NCBI GenBank assembly: GCA_934438085.1
Contig: CAKSBC010000002.1
Location: 62,001 to 126,000 of the forward strand
Direction of reading: 5' to 3'
Source: an uncultured Lachnospiraceae bacterium
GTDB taxonomy: Bacteria > Bacillota > Clostridia > Lachnospirales > Lachnospiraceae
DNA: 64,000 bases
The stretch's first letter is position 1; each line of letters starts with the position of its first letter. The notes below the pieces were generated by a model. It made no database searches. It saw nothing but the letters and a program-made list of their open reading frames with translations, and was not told the DNA's origin. Shown here one piece after another: positions 55,165-64,000 of the stretch. The position numbers and the translations under genes were made by a program.

Positions 55165-57552
55165 ATGGAAGAAAAAACACTTAAAATACTTGAATACGAT
55201 AAAATAATAGAACGTCTTGCCGAGCATGCAAGCTCAGATGCAGGACGTGAGTATTGTCTGAAGCTGAAGCCTTCTTCAAGCTACAGACATATTTCAGAAT
55301 GGCAGAAAAATACCACCGATGCATGTACAAGAATAAGACTTTCGGGAAGCAGTGTATCCTTCAGAGGTGTTAAGGATATCGCAGCTACACTTAAGAGACT
55401 TGATATCGGAGGTGTGCTTTCATGTGCGGAGCTTTTAAAGGTAAGCTCTGTGCTGACTGTTTCTGACAGAGCAAAGCGCTTTGACAGCTATGATGCTGAA
55501 CATGAGGATTCTCTTACCGAGATGTTCTCGATGATAGAGCCGCTTGTAAATATAAACCGAAGCATTCAGAATGCAATACCGGATGAGGATACGGTGTCAG
55601 ATGATGCCTCAGCCGGACTTTTTAATGTCAGACAGAAAATAAAGCGTACTGAGGCGTCTATACATGACACTATGGCTGCAAAATTAAGCTCCTGCAGGGA
55701 TTATCTTACGGACGCGGTAATCACGCAGAGGGACGGCCGCTGGTGCCTGCCTGTAAAGTCTGAATATAAGTCTAAGGTGCCGGGTATGGTGCATGATGCA
55801 TCATCCACAGGTCTTACGCTCTTTATAGAGCCTATGGCTGTGGTAAGCCTTAACAATGAGCTCAGAGAGCTTGCTGTAGAAGAGCAAAAAGAGATAGAAA
55901 AGGTTCTTACAGCACTTTCAGAAAGCCTGATGCCTTATACAGACACGATAAATGACAATATTAAAATACTTAAGAAGCTGGATATGATTTTTGCGAAAGC
56001 ACTGTTTTCAGCAGAAATAGACGGTACAGAGCCTAAATTCAGCCGCGACAGAAGCATTGATCTTAAGGAAGCAAGACATCCGCTTATAGATCCTAAAAAG
56101 GTCGTTCCGGTCAATGTCAGACTTGGCAATGAGTTTGATCTTCTTATAATAACGGGTCCTAACACAGGAGGAAAGACAGTATCCTTAAAAACTACAGGAC
56201 TTCTTACGCTTATGGCTCAGTCAGGACTTCATGTTCCGGCGGCAGACGGCTCCGTTATGGGTATTTATGATAATGTCTACGCCGACATCGGAGACGAGCA
56301 GAGCATAGAGCAGAGCCTTTCAACATTTTCAGCTCATATGACGAATACAGTGCACATTCTTGAAAAAGCAGATGCACGTTCGTTATGTCTTTTTGACGAG
56401 CTGGGGTCAGGAACAGATCCTACAGAGGGTGCAGCACTCGGTATTGCAATATTGGATTTCCTGCATAATATGAAGGCAAATACCATGGCAACAACACATT
56501 ATGCCGAGATAAAAGTATATGCACTTGAAACTCCGGGAGTTGAGAATGCATGCTGTGAATTTGATGTAGAAACTCTTAAGCCTACCTACAGGCTGCTTAT
56601 AGGTGTTCCGGGCAAATCCAATGCATTTGCCATATCTGAGAGATTAGGGCTTCCGTCATATATAATTGACGAGGCAAAGCAGCGTATAAATGCGGAAAAT
56701 GAGAACTTTGAGGAACTCATAAAGAAGCTTAATGAGGACAGGATCAGCGCAGAGAAGGCAAGGGAAGACGCGGACAAATATAAGGCTGAGGCTGAGACCT
56801 TAAGGAACAGACTTAAGGCCCGCGAGGAACGTCTTGAGACTAACAGGGATAAGATACTTGAGGATGCAAGAAACGAAGCGCAGCGTATACTTAGAGACGC
56901 TAAGGAAACTGCAGACAGTGCAATCAAGAATATCAATAAGCTGAAGTCAGTAGAGGATCATGCCAAGGCGGAGAAGGAAAGAGAACGTATCCGCAAGAAT
57001 CTGAAGGAATCCGGCAGCAGACAGATCATCGGAGAAAAGGGACCTTCAAAGCCGGTATCACCGAAAAAGCTTCAGATCGGAGACATTATCAGAGTAATGC
57101 CTATGGGAGGAGTGACAGGCACTGTCAGCACACTCCCTGATAAGGACAACAATATATTCGTTCAGATAGGATTTATGAAGTCCAAGGTCAACGTCAAGGA
57201 CATAGAGTATGTACAGGGTGCGCAGAAGGAACAAACTGTCACTAAGGGCGCTACAGGCTCTTCATTGGGCGGCAAAAAGTCCAAGGCATTTTCACCTAAG
57301 GCAATGAGCGTGAGTCCGGAGGTCAATCTTATAGGAATGACGACTGATGAAGCAAGACCGGTGCTTGAAAAATATCTTGATGATGCATATGTAGCTCATA
57401 TCAACCAGGTGAGAGTAGTGCACGGAAGGGGTACCGGAGCCCTCAAAAATATGGTTCACGGATATCTTAAAAAGCTTAAATACGTGGATTCGTATCGTCT
57501 CGGAGTATTCGGAGAAGGCGACACCGGAGTAACTATAGTTACATTTAAATGA
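55165..57552 (+). CDS. mutS2: MutS2 endonuclease / ribosome-rescue ATPase
   Basis: A 795-residue protein. The clamp and lever regions (about 1-320) lead to the ATPase with GPNTGGKT (331-338), LFDELGSGTDPTEGAALG and the TTHYAEIK loop. A coiled coil (about 510-640), a KOW-like segment (about 650-695) and a C-terminal Smr domain (about 720-795, VVHGRGTGALK) follow. The usual LDLRG motif of Smr is VNLIGM here. Members suppress recombination or split collided ribosomes. I chose ATG 55165; a TTG at 55129 is possible. Confidence 0.95.
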   Translation: MEEKTLKILEYDKIIERLAEHASSDAGREYCLKLKPSSSYRHISEWQKNTTDACTRIRLSGSSVSFRGVKDIAATLKRLDIGGVLSCAELLKVSSVLTVSDRAKRFDSYDAEHEDSLTEMFSMIEPLVNINRSIQNAIPDEDTVSDDASAGLFNVRQKIKRTEASIHDTMAAKLSSCRDYLTDAVITQRDGRWCLPVKSEYKSKVPGMVHDASSTGLTLFIEPMAVVSLNNELRELAVEEQKEIEKVLTALSESLMPYTDTINDNIKILKKLDMIFAKALFSAEIDGTEPKFSRDRSIDLKEARHPLIDPKKVVPVNVRLGNEFDLLIITGPNTGGKTVSLKTTGLLTLMAQSGLHVPAADGSVMGIYDNVYADIGDEQSIEQSLSTFSAHMTNTVHILEKADARSLCLFDELGSGTDPTEGAALGIAILDFLHNMKANTMATTHYAEIKVYALETPGVENACCEFDVETLKPTYRLLIGVPGKSNAFAISERLGLPSYIIDEAKQRINAENENFEELIKKLNEDRISAEKAREDADKYKAEAETLRNRLKAREERLETNRDKILEDARNEAQRILRDAKETADSAIKNINKLKSVEDHAKAEKERERIRKNLKESGSRQIIGEKGPSKPVSPKKLQIGDIIRVMPMGGVTGTVSTLPDKDNNIFVQIGFMKSKVNVKDIEYVQGAQKEQTVTKGATGSSLGGKKSKAFSPKAMSVSPEVNLIGMTTDEARPVLEKYLDDAYVAHINQVRVVHGRGTGALKNMVHGYLKKLKYVDSYRLGVFGEGDTGVTIVTFK

Positions 57553-57583
57553 TTAAGAGTTATCTGCAAAGGAGTTACAGCAA

Positions 57584-58300
57584 ATGGCAGAAAAACAAAA
57601 GGTCATGATAGTTGATGATGATCCGTCGATTGCGGAGCTTATCAGTCTTTATCTTATAAAGGAATGCTTTGATACACGTATAGTTAATGACGGAGAAGAG
57701 GCAGTAAAGGTTTTTGGTGAATATGAGCCGGGTATTGTACTGCTTGATCTTATGCTGCCAGGCATTGACGGTTATCAGGTATGCCGACAGCTTAGACAGA
57801 GCTCTGATACGCCAATCATAATGCTGAGTGCAAAGGGAGAAGTTTTCGACAAAGTTCTTGGCCTTGAGTTAGGTGCAGACGACTATATTATCAAGCCATT
57901 TGACTCCAAGGAGCTTGTGGCAAGAGTCAAGGCTGTATTGAGACGCTATAATAAAAAGCCTGAGGAGAAGAAAACAGATTCTTCAGATAAAGATGTTGTG
58001 GAATATCCGGGACTAAAGGTGAGCATGTCCAATTATTCTGTTATATATAACGGAGAAGTTGTGGATATGCCTCCGAAGGAATTGGAGCTTTTATATTTTC
58101 TTGCTTCATCGCCTAATCAGGTATTTACCAGAGAACAGCTCCTGAATAATATATGGGGTTACGATTACCTTGGAGACACCAGAACTGTGGATGTCCATAT
58201 AAAGAGACTCAGAGAAAAACTTCCTGACGGGGACGGATGGTCACTCGGAACCGTATGGGGAATAGGCTATAAATTCGAAGTCAGGCCGCAGCACAAATGA
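57584..58300 (+). CDS. OmpR/PhoB-family response regulator, orphan
   Basis: A 238-residue protein with a receiver domain (about 6-120; VDDDPS, phosphoacceptor Asp in LLDLMLPGIDG, Lys in IIKPFDSKE) and a winged-helix DNA-binding domain (about 140-235, MPPKELELLYFLASSPNQVFT and TRTVDVHIKRLREKL). It lies 31 bases after mutS2 and is preceded by GGAG. No histidine kinase gene follows, which is unusual, since these regulators normally pair with one. Confidence 0.92.
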   Translation: MAEKQKVMIVDDDPSIAELISLYLIKECFDTRIVNDGEEAVKVFGEYEPGIVLLDLMLPGIDGYQVCRQLRQSSDTPIIMLSAKGEVFDKVLGLELGADDYIIKPFDSKELVARVKAVLRRYNKKPEEKKTDSSDKDVVEYPGLKVSMSNYSVIYNGEVVDMPPKELELLYFLASSPNQVFTREQLLNNIWGYDYLGDTRTVDVHIKRLREKLPDGDGWSLGTVWGIGYKFEVRPQHK

Positions 58301-58814
58301 TATTTTGCATGCCAAAGATTGTATAAATATTAGTACAAAATATTGTTTTTATTTTAGTACATTTGTCAATAGATGAAATCAGATACCTGTGGTATCATAA
58401 AGACAACTTAAGAAAGAACTTATTACTCAACAAAAAGCATACAGAGTGATAAAGGACATTCATAAGCGGACTGCCGATAACTCAATATCTGTAGAACATA
58501 CAGAAGGAGAGATTGATATTAAAAATGTATAACATACATTCAGCGTATCAAATGAAGGGCAACAAAGGGATATTGATATAGACAGAGGATGTAGAGGTAT
58601 TTGATTATTATAGATCCTTTATCATATCTTAAAAGCTTATATAAGAGAATATTTCTTCTTAAGGCAACAATTTAACAGCCATGGAAACCTGATCATTATT
58701 CGGATATACTTCAAGCCAATGAAGAATATCAGGATAAGCCAAAGAGAAAGGCGGAAAGGTAATGATCACATTACAAAACCGGAAAGGGGAACAGTCCGAT
58801 GGCACAAATCGATC
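58301..58814. other. Gene-free region between the orphan regulator and a hairpin
   Basis: AT-rich, with no convincing gene. The motif TTAGTACA occurs at about 58330 and 58354, and again at 58948 on the far side of the hairpin. An extended -10-like TGGTATCAT is near 58391-58399. A 75-residue minus-strand frame (58659-58886) and a 48-residue plus-strand frame (58762-58908, with GGAAAGG upstream) exist but resemble nothing I know. Confidence 0.6.
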
Positions 58815-58872
58815 GATAGGGGCTTCTGTTAGTACCATACAGCAGGAGCTCCTATCATTCTGTTTTACTTTT
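58815..58872 (+). terminator. Strong hairpin with T-rich tail in a gene-free region
   Basis: GATAGGGGCTTCTGTT (58815-58830) pairs over 16 bases with AGCAGGAGCTCCTATC (58841-58856), three of them G-T pairs, with a ten-base loop. A T-rich stretch (TTCTGTTTTACTTTT) follows. It could end a long regulator transcript or an unrecognised small RNA. Confidence 0.65.
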
Positions 58873-58964
58873 ATAGCTGTGAGCAAAACAGCTGAAACGA
58901 AATATTGAGTGTTTAATTATATAGAATAGAACATTTATCGTATCGTTTTAGTACAAATTTCATG

Positions 58965-58993
58965 TTGTAATTTTGTGAAAATTATTCTAATAT
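58965..58993 (+). promoter_or_regulatory. Candidate MATE promoter
   Basis: TTGTAA (58965-58970), a 17-base spacer and TAATAT (58988-58993) lie about 60 bases before the MATE ATG. A TTTTAGTACAAATTT motif sits just upstream at 58946-58960. Confidence 0.5.
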
Positions 58994-59052
58994 ATCATTT
59001 CTGAATTATATAGTTCTTAAGTTTTAAATCACAGATATACAGAAATAAAAAC

Positions 59053-60420
59053 ATGGAAAAGGAAATTAAACTCAAAAAAGACACTGTTAAGGATATGACC
59101 TCAGGGTCTGTTACAGGACATATTATTGCATTTGCTATACCGATGTTCCTGGGATATCTCTTTCAGCAGTTTTACAGCATGGTAGATACCATAATCGTCG
59201 GCAAATATGTCGGAGTTCATGCATTGGCGGGAGTAGGTTCCACAGGAGCTATCAATTTCATGATAATCGGCTTTTGCATTGGCATATGTGCAGGATTTTG
59301 CATACCGGTATCTCAATGCTTCGGCGCTAAGGATTATGAGAAGATGCGCAGATATATAGCCAATGCAGTATGGCTTTCAGCATTTTTTGCAGTAGGTCTT
59401 ACACTGATCGTATGTGCTCTGATCGGAAAAATACTCCATATTATGAATACGCAGGATGACATTTACATCTATGCGTATACATATATTTTTATAGTGTTTG
59501 CAGGAATTCCGGCGACTATACTTTATAATCTTGCATCAAGTATCATAAGAGCCTTCGGAGATTCGAGGACGCCGGTGTATTTTCTGCTTTTATCATCGGG
59601 TCTTAACATTGCACTGGATCTTTTAACTATAGCTGTTATAGGGATGGGTGTAGAAGGTGCAGCATTGGCAACTGTTTTCTCGCAGCTTGTATCGGGAATT
59701 CTGTGTACTGTCTATATGTATAAGCGCTTTGATATAATACACTGTTCTAAAGATGAACGAAGGATAAACGGTAAATATCTTAAGGATCTTACATTTATGG
59801 GAGTACCTATGGGACTCCAGTATACGATAACTGCGATAGGTTCAGTCATATTGCAGACAAGCGTAAACGGCCTTGGTTATATGGCTGTTGCGGCAGTCAC
59901 TGCCGGTTCAAAAATAAGATTATTTTTCTGTACGCCGTATGATGCGCTGGGCGGTACGATGGCGACCTTTGCCGGTCAGAATGTTGGAGCACTTCGCTTT
60001 GACAGAGTGAAGGAAGGCGTGAGAAAGGCAACAGTAATAGGTTTTATATATTCAGCAATAGGAATAGTGCTCATGCTTCTATTCGGCGGTATACTCTGCA
60101 GAATGTTTGTGGATTCTTCCGAAACAGAAATAATATCAATGGCGAAATATTTCCTTGTAGCAGATGCTGCGTTCGGCTTTTTCCTTACAATGGTCAATGT
60201 TTTCAGGTTTGCAATGCAGGGAATGGGCTTCAGCGGTCTTGCCATACTTGCAGGAATTATGGAAATGTTCGGAAGAAGTATTGTAGCATTTGTATTCGTT
60301 CCTATATTTGGTTTCAGGGCAGCATGCTATGCATCGCCGGCGGCATGGGTCCTTGCGGATATTTTCCTTGTTCCGGCATGCTATTGGTGCATCAGAAAGC
60401 TCAAAACACAGTTTAAATAA
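59053..60420 (+). CDS. MATE-family exporter
   Basis: A 455-residue protein with 12 helices in two related halves. MFLGYLFQQFYSMVDTIIVG and AIIGMGVEGAALATVFSQ-like stretches are typical of MATE exporters, which expel cationic drugs or metabolites using Na+ or H+. It is closest in style to the DinF/NorM-like group of Clostridia. Single gene with its own promoter candidate. The substrate is unknown. Confidence 0.93.
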   Translation: MEKEIKLKKDTVKDMTSGSVTGHIIAFAIPMFLGYLFQQFYSMVDTIIVGKYVGVHALAGVGSTGAINFMIIGFCIGICAGFCIPVSQCFGAKDYEKMRRYIANAVWLSAFFAVGLTLIVCALIGKILHIMNTQDDIYIYAYTYIFIVFAGIPATILYNLASSIIRAFGDSRTPVYFLLLSSGLNIALDLLTIAVIGMGVEGAALATVFSQLVSGILCTVYMYKRFDIIHCSKDERRINGKYLKDLTFMGVPMGLQYTITAIGSVILQTSVNGLGYMAVAAVTAGSKIRLFFCTPYDALGGTMATFAGQNVGALRFDRVKEGVRKATVIGFIYSAIGIVLMLLFGGILCRMFVDSSETEIISMAKYFLVADAAFGFFLTMVNVFRFAMQGMGFSGLAILAGIMEMFGRSIVAFVFVPIFGFRAACYASPAAWVLADIFLVPACYWCIRKLKTQFK

Positions 60421-60480
60421 TTAAAATGCTATAAAGCCCAATTCGTTTTATGATAGCTTAAATTAGGAAATGCCTAAGGT

Positions 60481-62268
60481 TTAACCCTTAAGCATTTCTT
60501 CAAGTTTTTCCTGCAATTCGAAATATCTTTCCATTTTCTGGTCAAGTTCTTCATCTACAGTATCTTTTTCTTCAGTTAATTCTCTGAGCTTTACATAATC
60601 AGAAGCGGCAGTAAGTATCTTTTTGGATAGATCATCGGATTTTTCAGTGAGCTTATCTATATCAGCTTCAAGGCTGTCATATTCACGCTGCTCCTTATAA
60701 GAGAGCTTTTTTGTTGAGTGCGCACCCTTGGCGTTTGCTTTTGCTGAAGCATTGCCTGCCGCTAAAGCAGCTTTTTCTGCCAGCTCGTCTTTATGGAGAA
60801 GATATTCTTCATATCCTCCTTCGCTTTGCATTATTTTTCCACTATGTTCAAATGAAAAAATGCGGCTTGCGACACGGTCAAGAAAGTATCTGTCATGCGA
60901 TACGGATATAACTATGCCCTGAAAGCTGTCAAGGTAATCCTCAAGTATCTGCAGAGTGATAATATCGAGGTCGTTTGTCGGCTCGTCAAGTATAAGTACA
61001 TTAGGTGAACTCATCAAAACCTTGAGAAGATACAGGCGCCGCTTTTCGCCTCCGGACAGCTTCGCTATAGGTGTATACTGCATTTTACTGTCAAAAAGAA
61101 AGCGTTCGCACATTGCTGATGCTGTTATAGTTCCCTCATCGGTTTTTATGTACTCCGCAACATCTCTTACACAGTCTATAACTCTTTCCTTAGGATCAAG
61201 AGCTTCATTTTCCTGGCTGAAATAACCGAAGCGAACTGTCTGTCCTATAGTAATGCTTCCGCTGTCAGGCTGCTCGATGCCCATGATGATCTTCATGAGC
61301 GTGGATTTACCGCAGCCGTTCGGGCCTATAATTCCTATACGGTCAGTCTTAAGGAAAATGTAGGTGAAGTCATGAAAAAGCACTCTGTCGCTGTAGCTTT
61401 TTGATATGCTGTTGAGCTCAACCGTTGTCCTGCCGAGTCTTGAGGACATAGAAGAGATAACTGCCTGCCGTTCTTCTATAAGCTTTTCTCTGTCTCTTAA
61501 AGCTTCAAAGCGCTGGATATGTGCTTTTTGTTTAGTAGAGCGAGCTCTGGCACCTCTGAGCATCCATTTAAGATCCTGCTTGTATAAAGTTGCTAATTTT
61601 CTTTCAGCTGCTATGGCAAAATCAAGGCGCTCCTGCTTTTTCTGAAGATAACCGGAGTAGTTTGCCTGATAGCTGTAAAGCTCAGCCTTATCAAGCTCCC
61701 ATATTCTGTCGGTTACTTCATCCAAAAAGTATCTGTCATGAGTGACCATGAGCAAAGCGCCCTTGAATGATGAAAGCCAGTCCTGCAGCCACTCTATCAT
61801 ATCGTGATCAAGATGATTGGTCGGCTCGTCAAGTATGAGCAGATCGCAGGGAGTGAGAATGGCAGCAACAAGAGAAGCTCTTTTTTTCTGTCCTCCGGAA
61901 AGTATCGATGGGGAACAATCCGGATCTGTGATACCGAATTTCATCAGCATAGCCTTTGCTTCGCCTTCAGTGTCCCAGTGATCGGCTTTTCCGTGAATTA
62001 TGCTGGCAACATTGTCAAGGACGGAAAGCTTATTATCAAATTCCGGGGACTGTGATAAATAAGATATTCTGAGACCGTTTTGTTTTATAACATTTCCGGT
62101 GTCTGCTTCATATGCTCCGGCTGTAATGGAAAGAAAGGTGGATTTGCCGGCACCGTTGATGCCGATAACGCCTATCCTGTCTCCTGCTTCAATGCCGGCA
62201 GTGATATTTTTCAGTATTACACGTTCTCCGATACTGACATTTATATTTTCAAGGTTTAAAATACTCAA
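60481..62268 (-). CDS. ABC-F family ATPase (Uup/EttA-like)
   Basis: A 595-residue soluble protein with two ABC domains: Walker A GINGAGKST and GPNGCGKST, signatures LSGGQKKR and LSGGEKRR, and Walker B LLILDEPTNHLD and VLILDEPTNDLD. A linker of about 70 residues (about 240-310) and a C-terminal coiled coil (about 520-595) are present, which matches the Uup type. ABC-F proteins act at the ribosome, and some protect it from antibiotics. No membrane part is present. The TetR gene overlaps its start by four bases. Confidence 0.92.
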   Translation of the reverse strand: MSILNLENINVSIGERVILKNITAGIEAGDRIGVIGINGAGKSTFLSITAGAYEADTGNVIKQNGLRISYLSQSPEFDNKLSVLDNVASIIHGKADHWDTEGEAKAMLMKFGITDPDCSPSILSGGQKKRASLVAAILTPCDLLILDEPTNHLDHDMIEWLQDWLSSFKGALLMVTHDRYFLDEVTDRIWELDKAELYSYQANYSGYLQKKQERLDFAIAAERKLATLYKQDLKWMLRGARARSTKQKAHIQRFEALRDREKLIEERQAVISSMSSRLGRTTVELNSISKSYSDRVLFHDFTYIFLKTDRIGIIGPNGCGKSTLMKIIMGIEQPDSGSITIGQTVRFGYFSQENEALDPKERVIDCVRDVAEYIKTDEGTITASAMCERFLFDSKMQYTPIAKLSGGEKRRLYLLKVLMSSPNVLILDEPTNDLDIITLQILEDYLDSFQGIVISVSHDRYFLDRVASRIFSFEHSGKIMQSEGGYEEYLLHKDELAEKAALAAGNASAKANAKGAHSTKKLSYKEQREYDSLEADIDKLTEKSDDLSKKILTAASDYVKLRELTEEKDTVDEELDQKMERYFELQEKLEEMLKG

Positions 62269-62849
62269 AGTTTTTTGCTCTCCTTATCGTTAATAACACC
62301 TTCCAGACCGTAAAGTGATGCTCTTGTAACCATTTGTGCAAGCTCTTCTATTCGAAGCGGAAGTCTTCCGCTTATCCACATGCTGTATGAGGCTATAATA
62401 CCTGACATAAAAAACTCGGCATATATATGAAACTGGGTCTCCGTGAGACCAAGCTCATCCTTATATTCTGTTACTATCTGACGAATAAGAGTTTTTCTCA
62501 GCTTTTCAAACAGCGTTTTATCATCACTCCTTGCGGCAAGTATCTCAAAGATATCTAAATTCTTGGCTATCATTGCGGTGATAAGATCAAACAGGTCTTC
62601 GACGGATAAGCGCTTATTTTTATCTTCAGCATTGTTTTGCATGGAATCAATCGTTTCGGTCACAACACTGTCATAAATCTCATCAAGAACAGCATCTGTA
62701 GTGGCATAATGCAGATAAAAGGTCTTTCTGTCAATGTTTGCTCTTCGGGCAATTTCTGCAACGGTTATCCTGCCGGCCGGGCTATCCTTTAAAATATCAA
62801 GATATGCATTTTTGATGGCTGTGCAGGTCTTTCCGACACGTCTGTCCAT
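62265..62849 (-). CDS. TetR-family transcriptional regulator
   Basis: A 194-residue protein: an N-terminal HTH (about 8-55, ILKDSPAGRITVAEIARRANIDRKTFYLHY in two parts) and a ligand-binding helical C-terminal domain. It is immediately upstream of and overlaps the ABC-F gene, so it probably controls that operon, perhaps in response to a ligand. Nested inverted repeats lie in its upstream region. Confidence 0.9.
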   Translation of the reverse strand: MDRRVGKTCTAIKNAYLDILKDSPAGRITVAEIARRANIDRKTFYLHYATTDAVLDEIYDSVVTETIDSMQNNAEDKNKRLSVEDLFDLITAMIAKNLDIFEILAARSDDKTLFEKLRKTLIRQIVTEYKDELGLTETQFHIYAEFFMSGIIASYSMWISGRLPLRIEELAQMVTRASLYGLEGVINDKESKKL

Positions 62850-62868
62850 ACCGATTCTCCATAATGTT

Positions 62869-62951
62869 CAGTGTTAAGTACAGCCCAGTTTATACATAAT
62901 TGGGGAATAATCCGCACATGAGAATAAACTGGTAATTGATATAGAACACTG
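62869..62951. promoter_or_regulatory. Nested inverted repeats upstream of the TetR gene
   Basis: CAGTGTT (62869-62875) faces AACACTG (62945-62951), and inside them CAGTTTAT (62886-62893) faces ATAAACTG (62924-62931). They lie 20 bases before the TetR ATG and divergent to the DegV gene. Candidate operator. The rest of the 282-base gap to 63131 is AT-rich with no gene seen. Confidence 0.45.
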
Positions 62952-63131
62952 TCTAAGATAATCTACACATGTGGAAAAGTCAATAATGAAGCTAAACCGA
63001 GTGTTAGGATGCTATTAAGAGCTTAGAAAAAGGAATAGTACACGGCATAGTGTAAGGATAAATAAGATAAATCAATAGCATAGATAAGTATATAAAAATA
63101 TATAAGAATTTTTGGCTTTAGGAGGTTTGAA

Positions 63132-64000
63132 ATGTACGTAATATTTACAGATATGTCGGTTGATATAGACAAAAAGGCGGCAGAGCAGATCGGAATTAAA
63201 TTTGTGCCGATGGAGGTTACTGTCGGAGATGAGACATTTACAGCAACAAATCCTTCAGGGCTTGAGGAAATGCACCTTTACTATGATAAGCTGAGAAAAG
63301 GTGTTACTACAGGAACGAGTCAGATTACTCCATACAATTATGTTGAGACCTTTGAGCCTTATATTAAAGAAAATACGGGGATACTTTATATTTCGCTTTC
63401 AAGCGGCTTAAGCAAGACATTTGAATCCGCTTCACTTGCTGTAATGGAGTTGAAGGACAAATACGGTGATGCGGCACAGATAGAGATCGTCGATTCACTC
63501 GGAGGAACCGGCGGCATGGGACTTCTTTGTGAGGCAGCAGGCATTAACAGAGACAACGGAATGAGCATTTCAGAAAATGCTGAGTGGCTCAGAGCTCATG
63601 CGACAGATATAAACTACTGGTTCATGGTTGAGGATCTCATGTATCTTAAGCGAGGCGGCAGAATATCAGGTGCAACTGCACTTATCGGAACGGCGCTCAA
63701 CATAAAGCCTATACTTCATATAAAAGCTGACGGACATCTTGATGCCATAGGCAAAAAACGAGGCAGAAGACTTGCGATGAAGTATTTAACAGATTGCTAT
63801 AAAGACAGTGCATATATCGGAGAAAATAAGACCGACGGCAGTTATACCGACGGTCTTGAAGATCTTGTATATATCTGCTGTGCCGACTGCATGCAGGATG
63901 CAGAGCTTCTTAAGCAGATGGTGATTGCCATAAATCCTAAGGCAAATGTCAAAATAACCTCACTCAGTCCGGTCATAGGAGCTCATACCGGCCCCGATAT
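63132..64000 (+). CDS. DegV-family protein, 3' end outside window
   Basis: An ATG at 63132 with TAGGAGGT upstream starts a frame open to the window end, at least 289 residues. MYVIFTDMSVDIDKKAAEQI, GTSQITPYNYVETFEPYI, YISLSSGLSKTFESA and LMYLKRGGRISGATALIGT are typical of DegV (DAK2-related fatty acid kinase FakB-like) proteins, which bind fatty acids. The C-terminus is not visible, so completeness is unknown. Confidence 0.92.
   Translation, partial: MYVIFTDMSVDIDKKAAEQIGIKFVPMEVTVGDETFTATNPSGLEEMHLYYDKLRKGVTTGTSQITPYNYVETFEPYIKENTGILYISLSSGLSKTFESASLAVMELKDKYGDAAQIEIVDSLGGTGGMGLLCEAAGINRDNGMSISENAEWLRAHATDINYWFMVEDLMYLKRGGRISGATALIGTALNIKPILHIKADGHLDAIGKKRGRRLAMKYLTDCYKDSAYIGENKTDGSYTDGLEDLVYICCADCMQDAELLKQMVIAINPKANVKITSLSPVIGAHTGPD

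Noticed and set aside
58659..58886. 75-residue minus-strand frame in the gap after the orphan regulator
   Set aside because: It crosses a stable hairpin and shows no known motif; reported only as part of the gap.
60481..62268. ABC exporter component
   Set aside because: Two fused ATPase domains without membrane segments and the linker show an ABC-F protein, not a transporter.

Overview
The window looks like chromosome of a low-to-mid GC Firmicute, most likely a member of the Lachnospiraceae (Clostridia). The grounds are the gene order rpsF-ssb-rpsR followed closely by gdpP-rplI-dnaB, GGAGG-type ribosome binding sites, a short clostridial 2[4Fe-4S] ferredoxin, a DUF1858 CxxC protein, MecA, MutS2 and the NiaR-controlled NAD genes. 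I saw no rRNA, tRNA, CRISPR array, insertion sequence or prophage. The genus cannot be settled from the sequence.

Layout: 1-1.1 kb, end of a ribosomal/ssb operon. 1.2-7.1 kb, a sensory locus (HD-GYP/GGDEF response regulator, family 3 solute-binding lipoprotein, hybrid histidine kinase) in which all three genes carry a frame break; no other gene in the window does. 7.1-12.7 kb, ferredoxin, the c-di-AMP phosphodiesterase GdpP with rplI and dnaB, a DUF1858 protein and MecA. 12.65-13.29 kb, a gene-free stretch with a promoter-like site and foldable sequence (a possible small RNA). 13.3-17.8 kb, a GH18 wall hydrolase, Sua5, a GC-rich folded element, endonuclease III, a 31-residue membrane peptide and a HypE/AIR-synthase-like fragment.

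17.9-37.2 kb is a long same-strand run with tight spacing. It starts with an Lrp regulator and an aminotransferase and continues into a surface-glycan locus: Wzt-type ATPase, a 1345-residue multidomain glycosyltransferase, an S4 RNA-binding protein, a GmhA-like isomerase, a small glycosyltransferase, three large membrane proteins, RfbF-RfbG-RfbH (CDP-glucose to the 3,6-dideoxyhexose branch), a LicD-type transferase and TrmL. The locus suggests export of a polymer carrying a 3,6-dideoxy or related CDP-sugar, but the ABC permease, the RfbI-type reductase and the final sugar reductase/epimerase are absent from the window.

37.4-50 kb holds a BCCT transporter, an MscL channel with a zinc-ribbon tail, the nadB-nadC-niaR-nadA operon with a clear NiaR-like operator over its promoter, a GtrB-like glycosyltransferase with thiamine pyrophosphokinase, a radical SAM protein with a SulP transporter, and FtsH. 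50-57.6 kb holds two secreted proteins, an MBOAT/DHHW pair (probable surface-glycan O-acetylation), a nitrilase-family amidohydrolase and MutS2. The end holds an orphan OmpR-type regulator, a 750-base gap with a strong hairpin, a MATE exporter, a TetR-ABC-F pair and a DegV protein cut by the window end.

No feature is a proven new system. The best candidates for a second look are the triple-broken c-di-GMP sensory locus, the glycan locus with its multidomain transferase, the possible small RNA at 12.8 kb, the folded GC-rich element at 16.2 kb and the structured gap at 58.3-59.05 kb.
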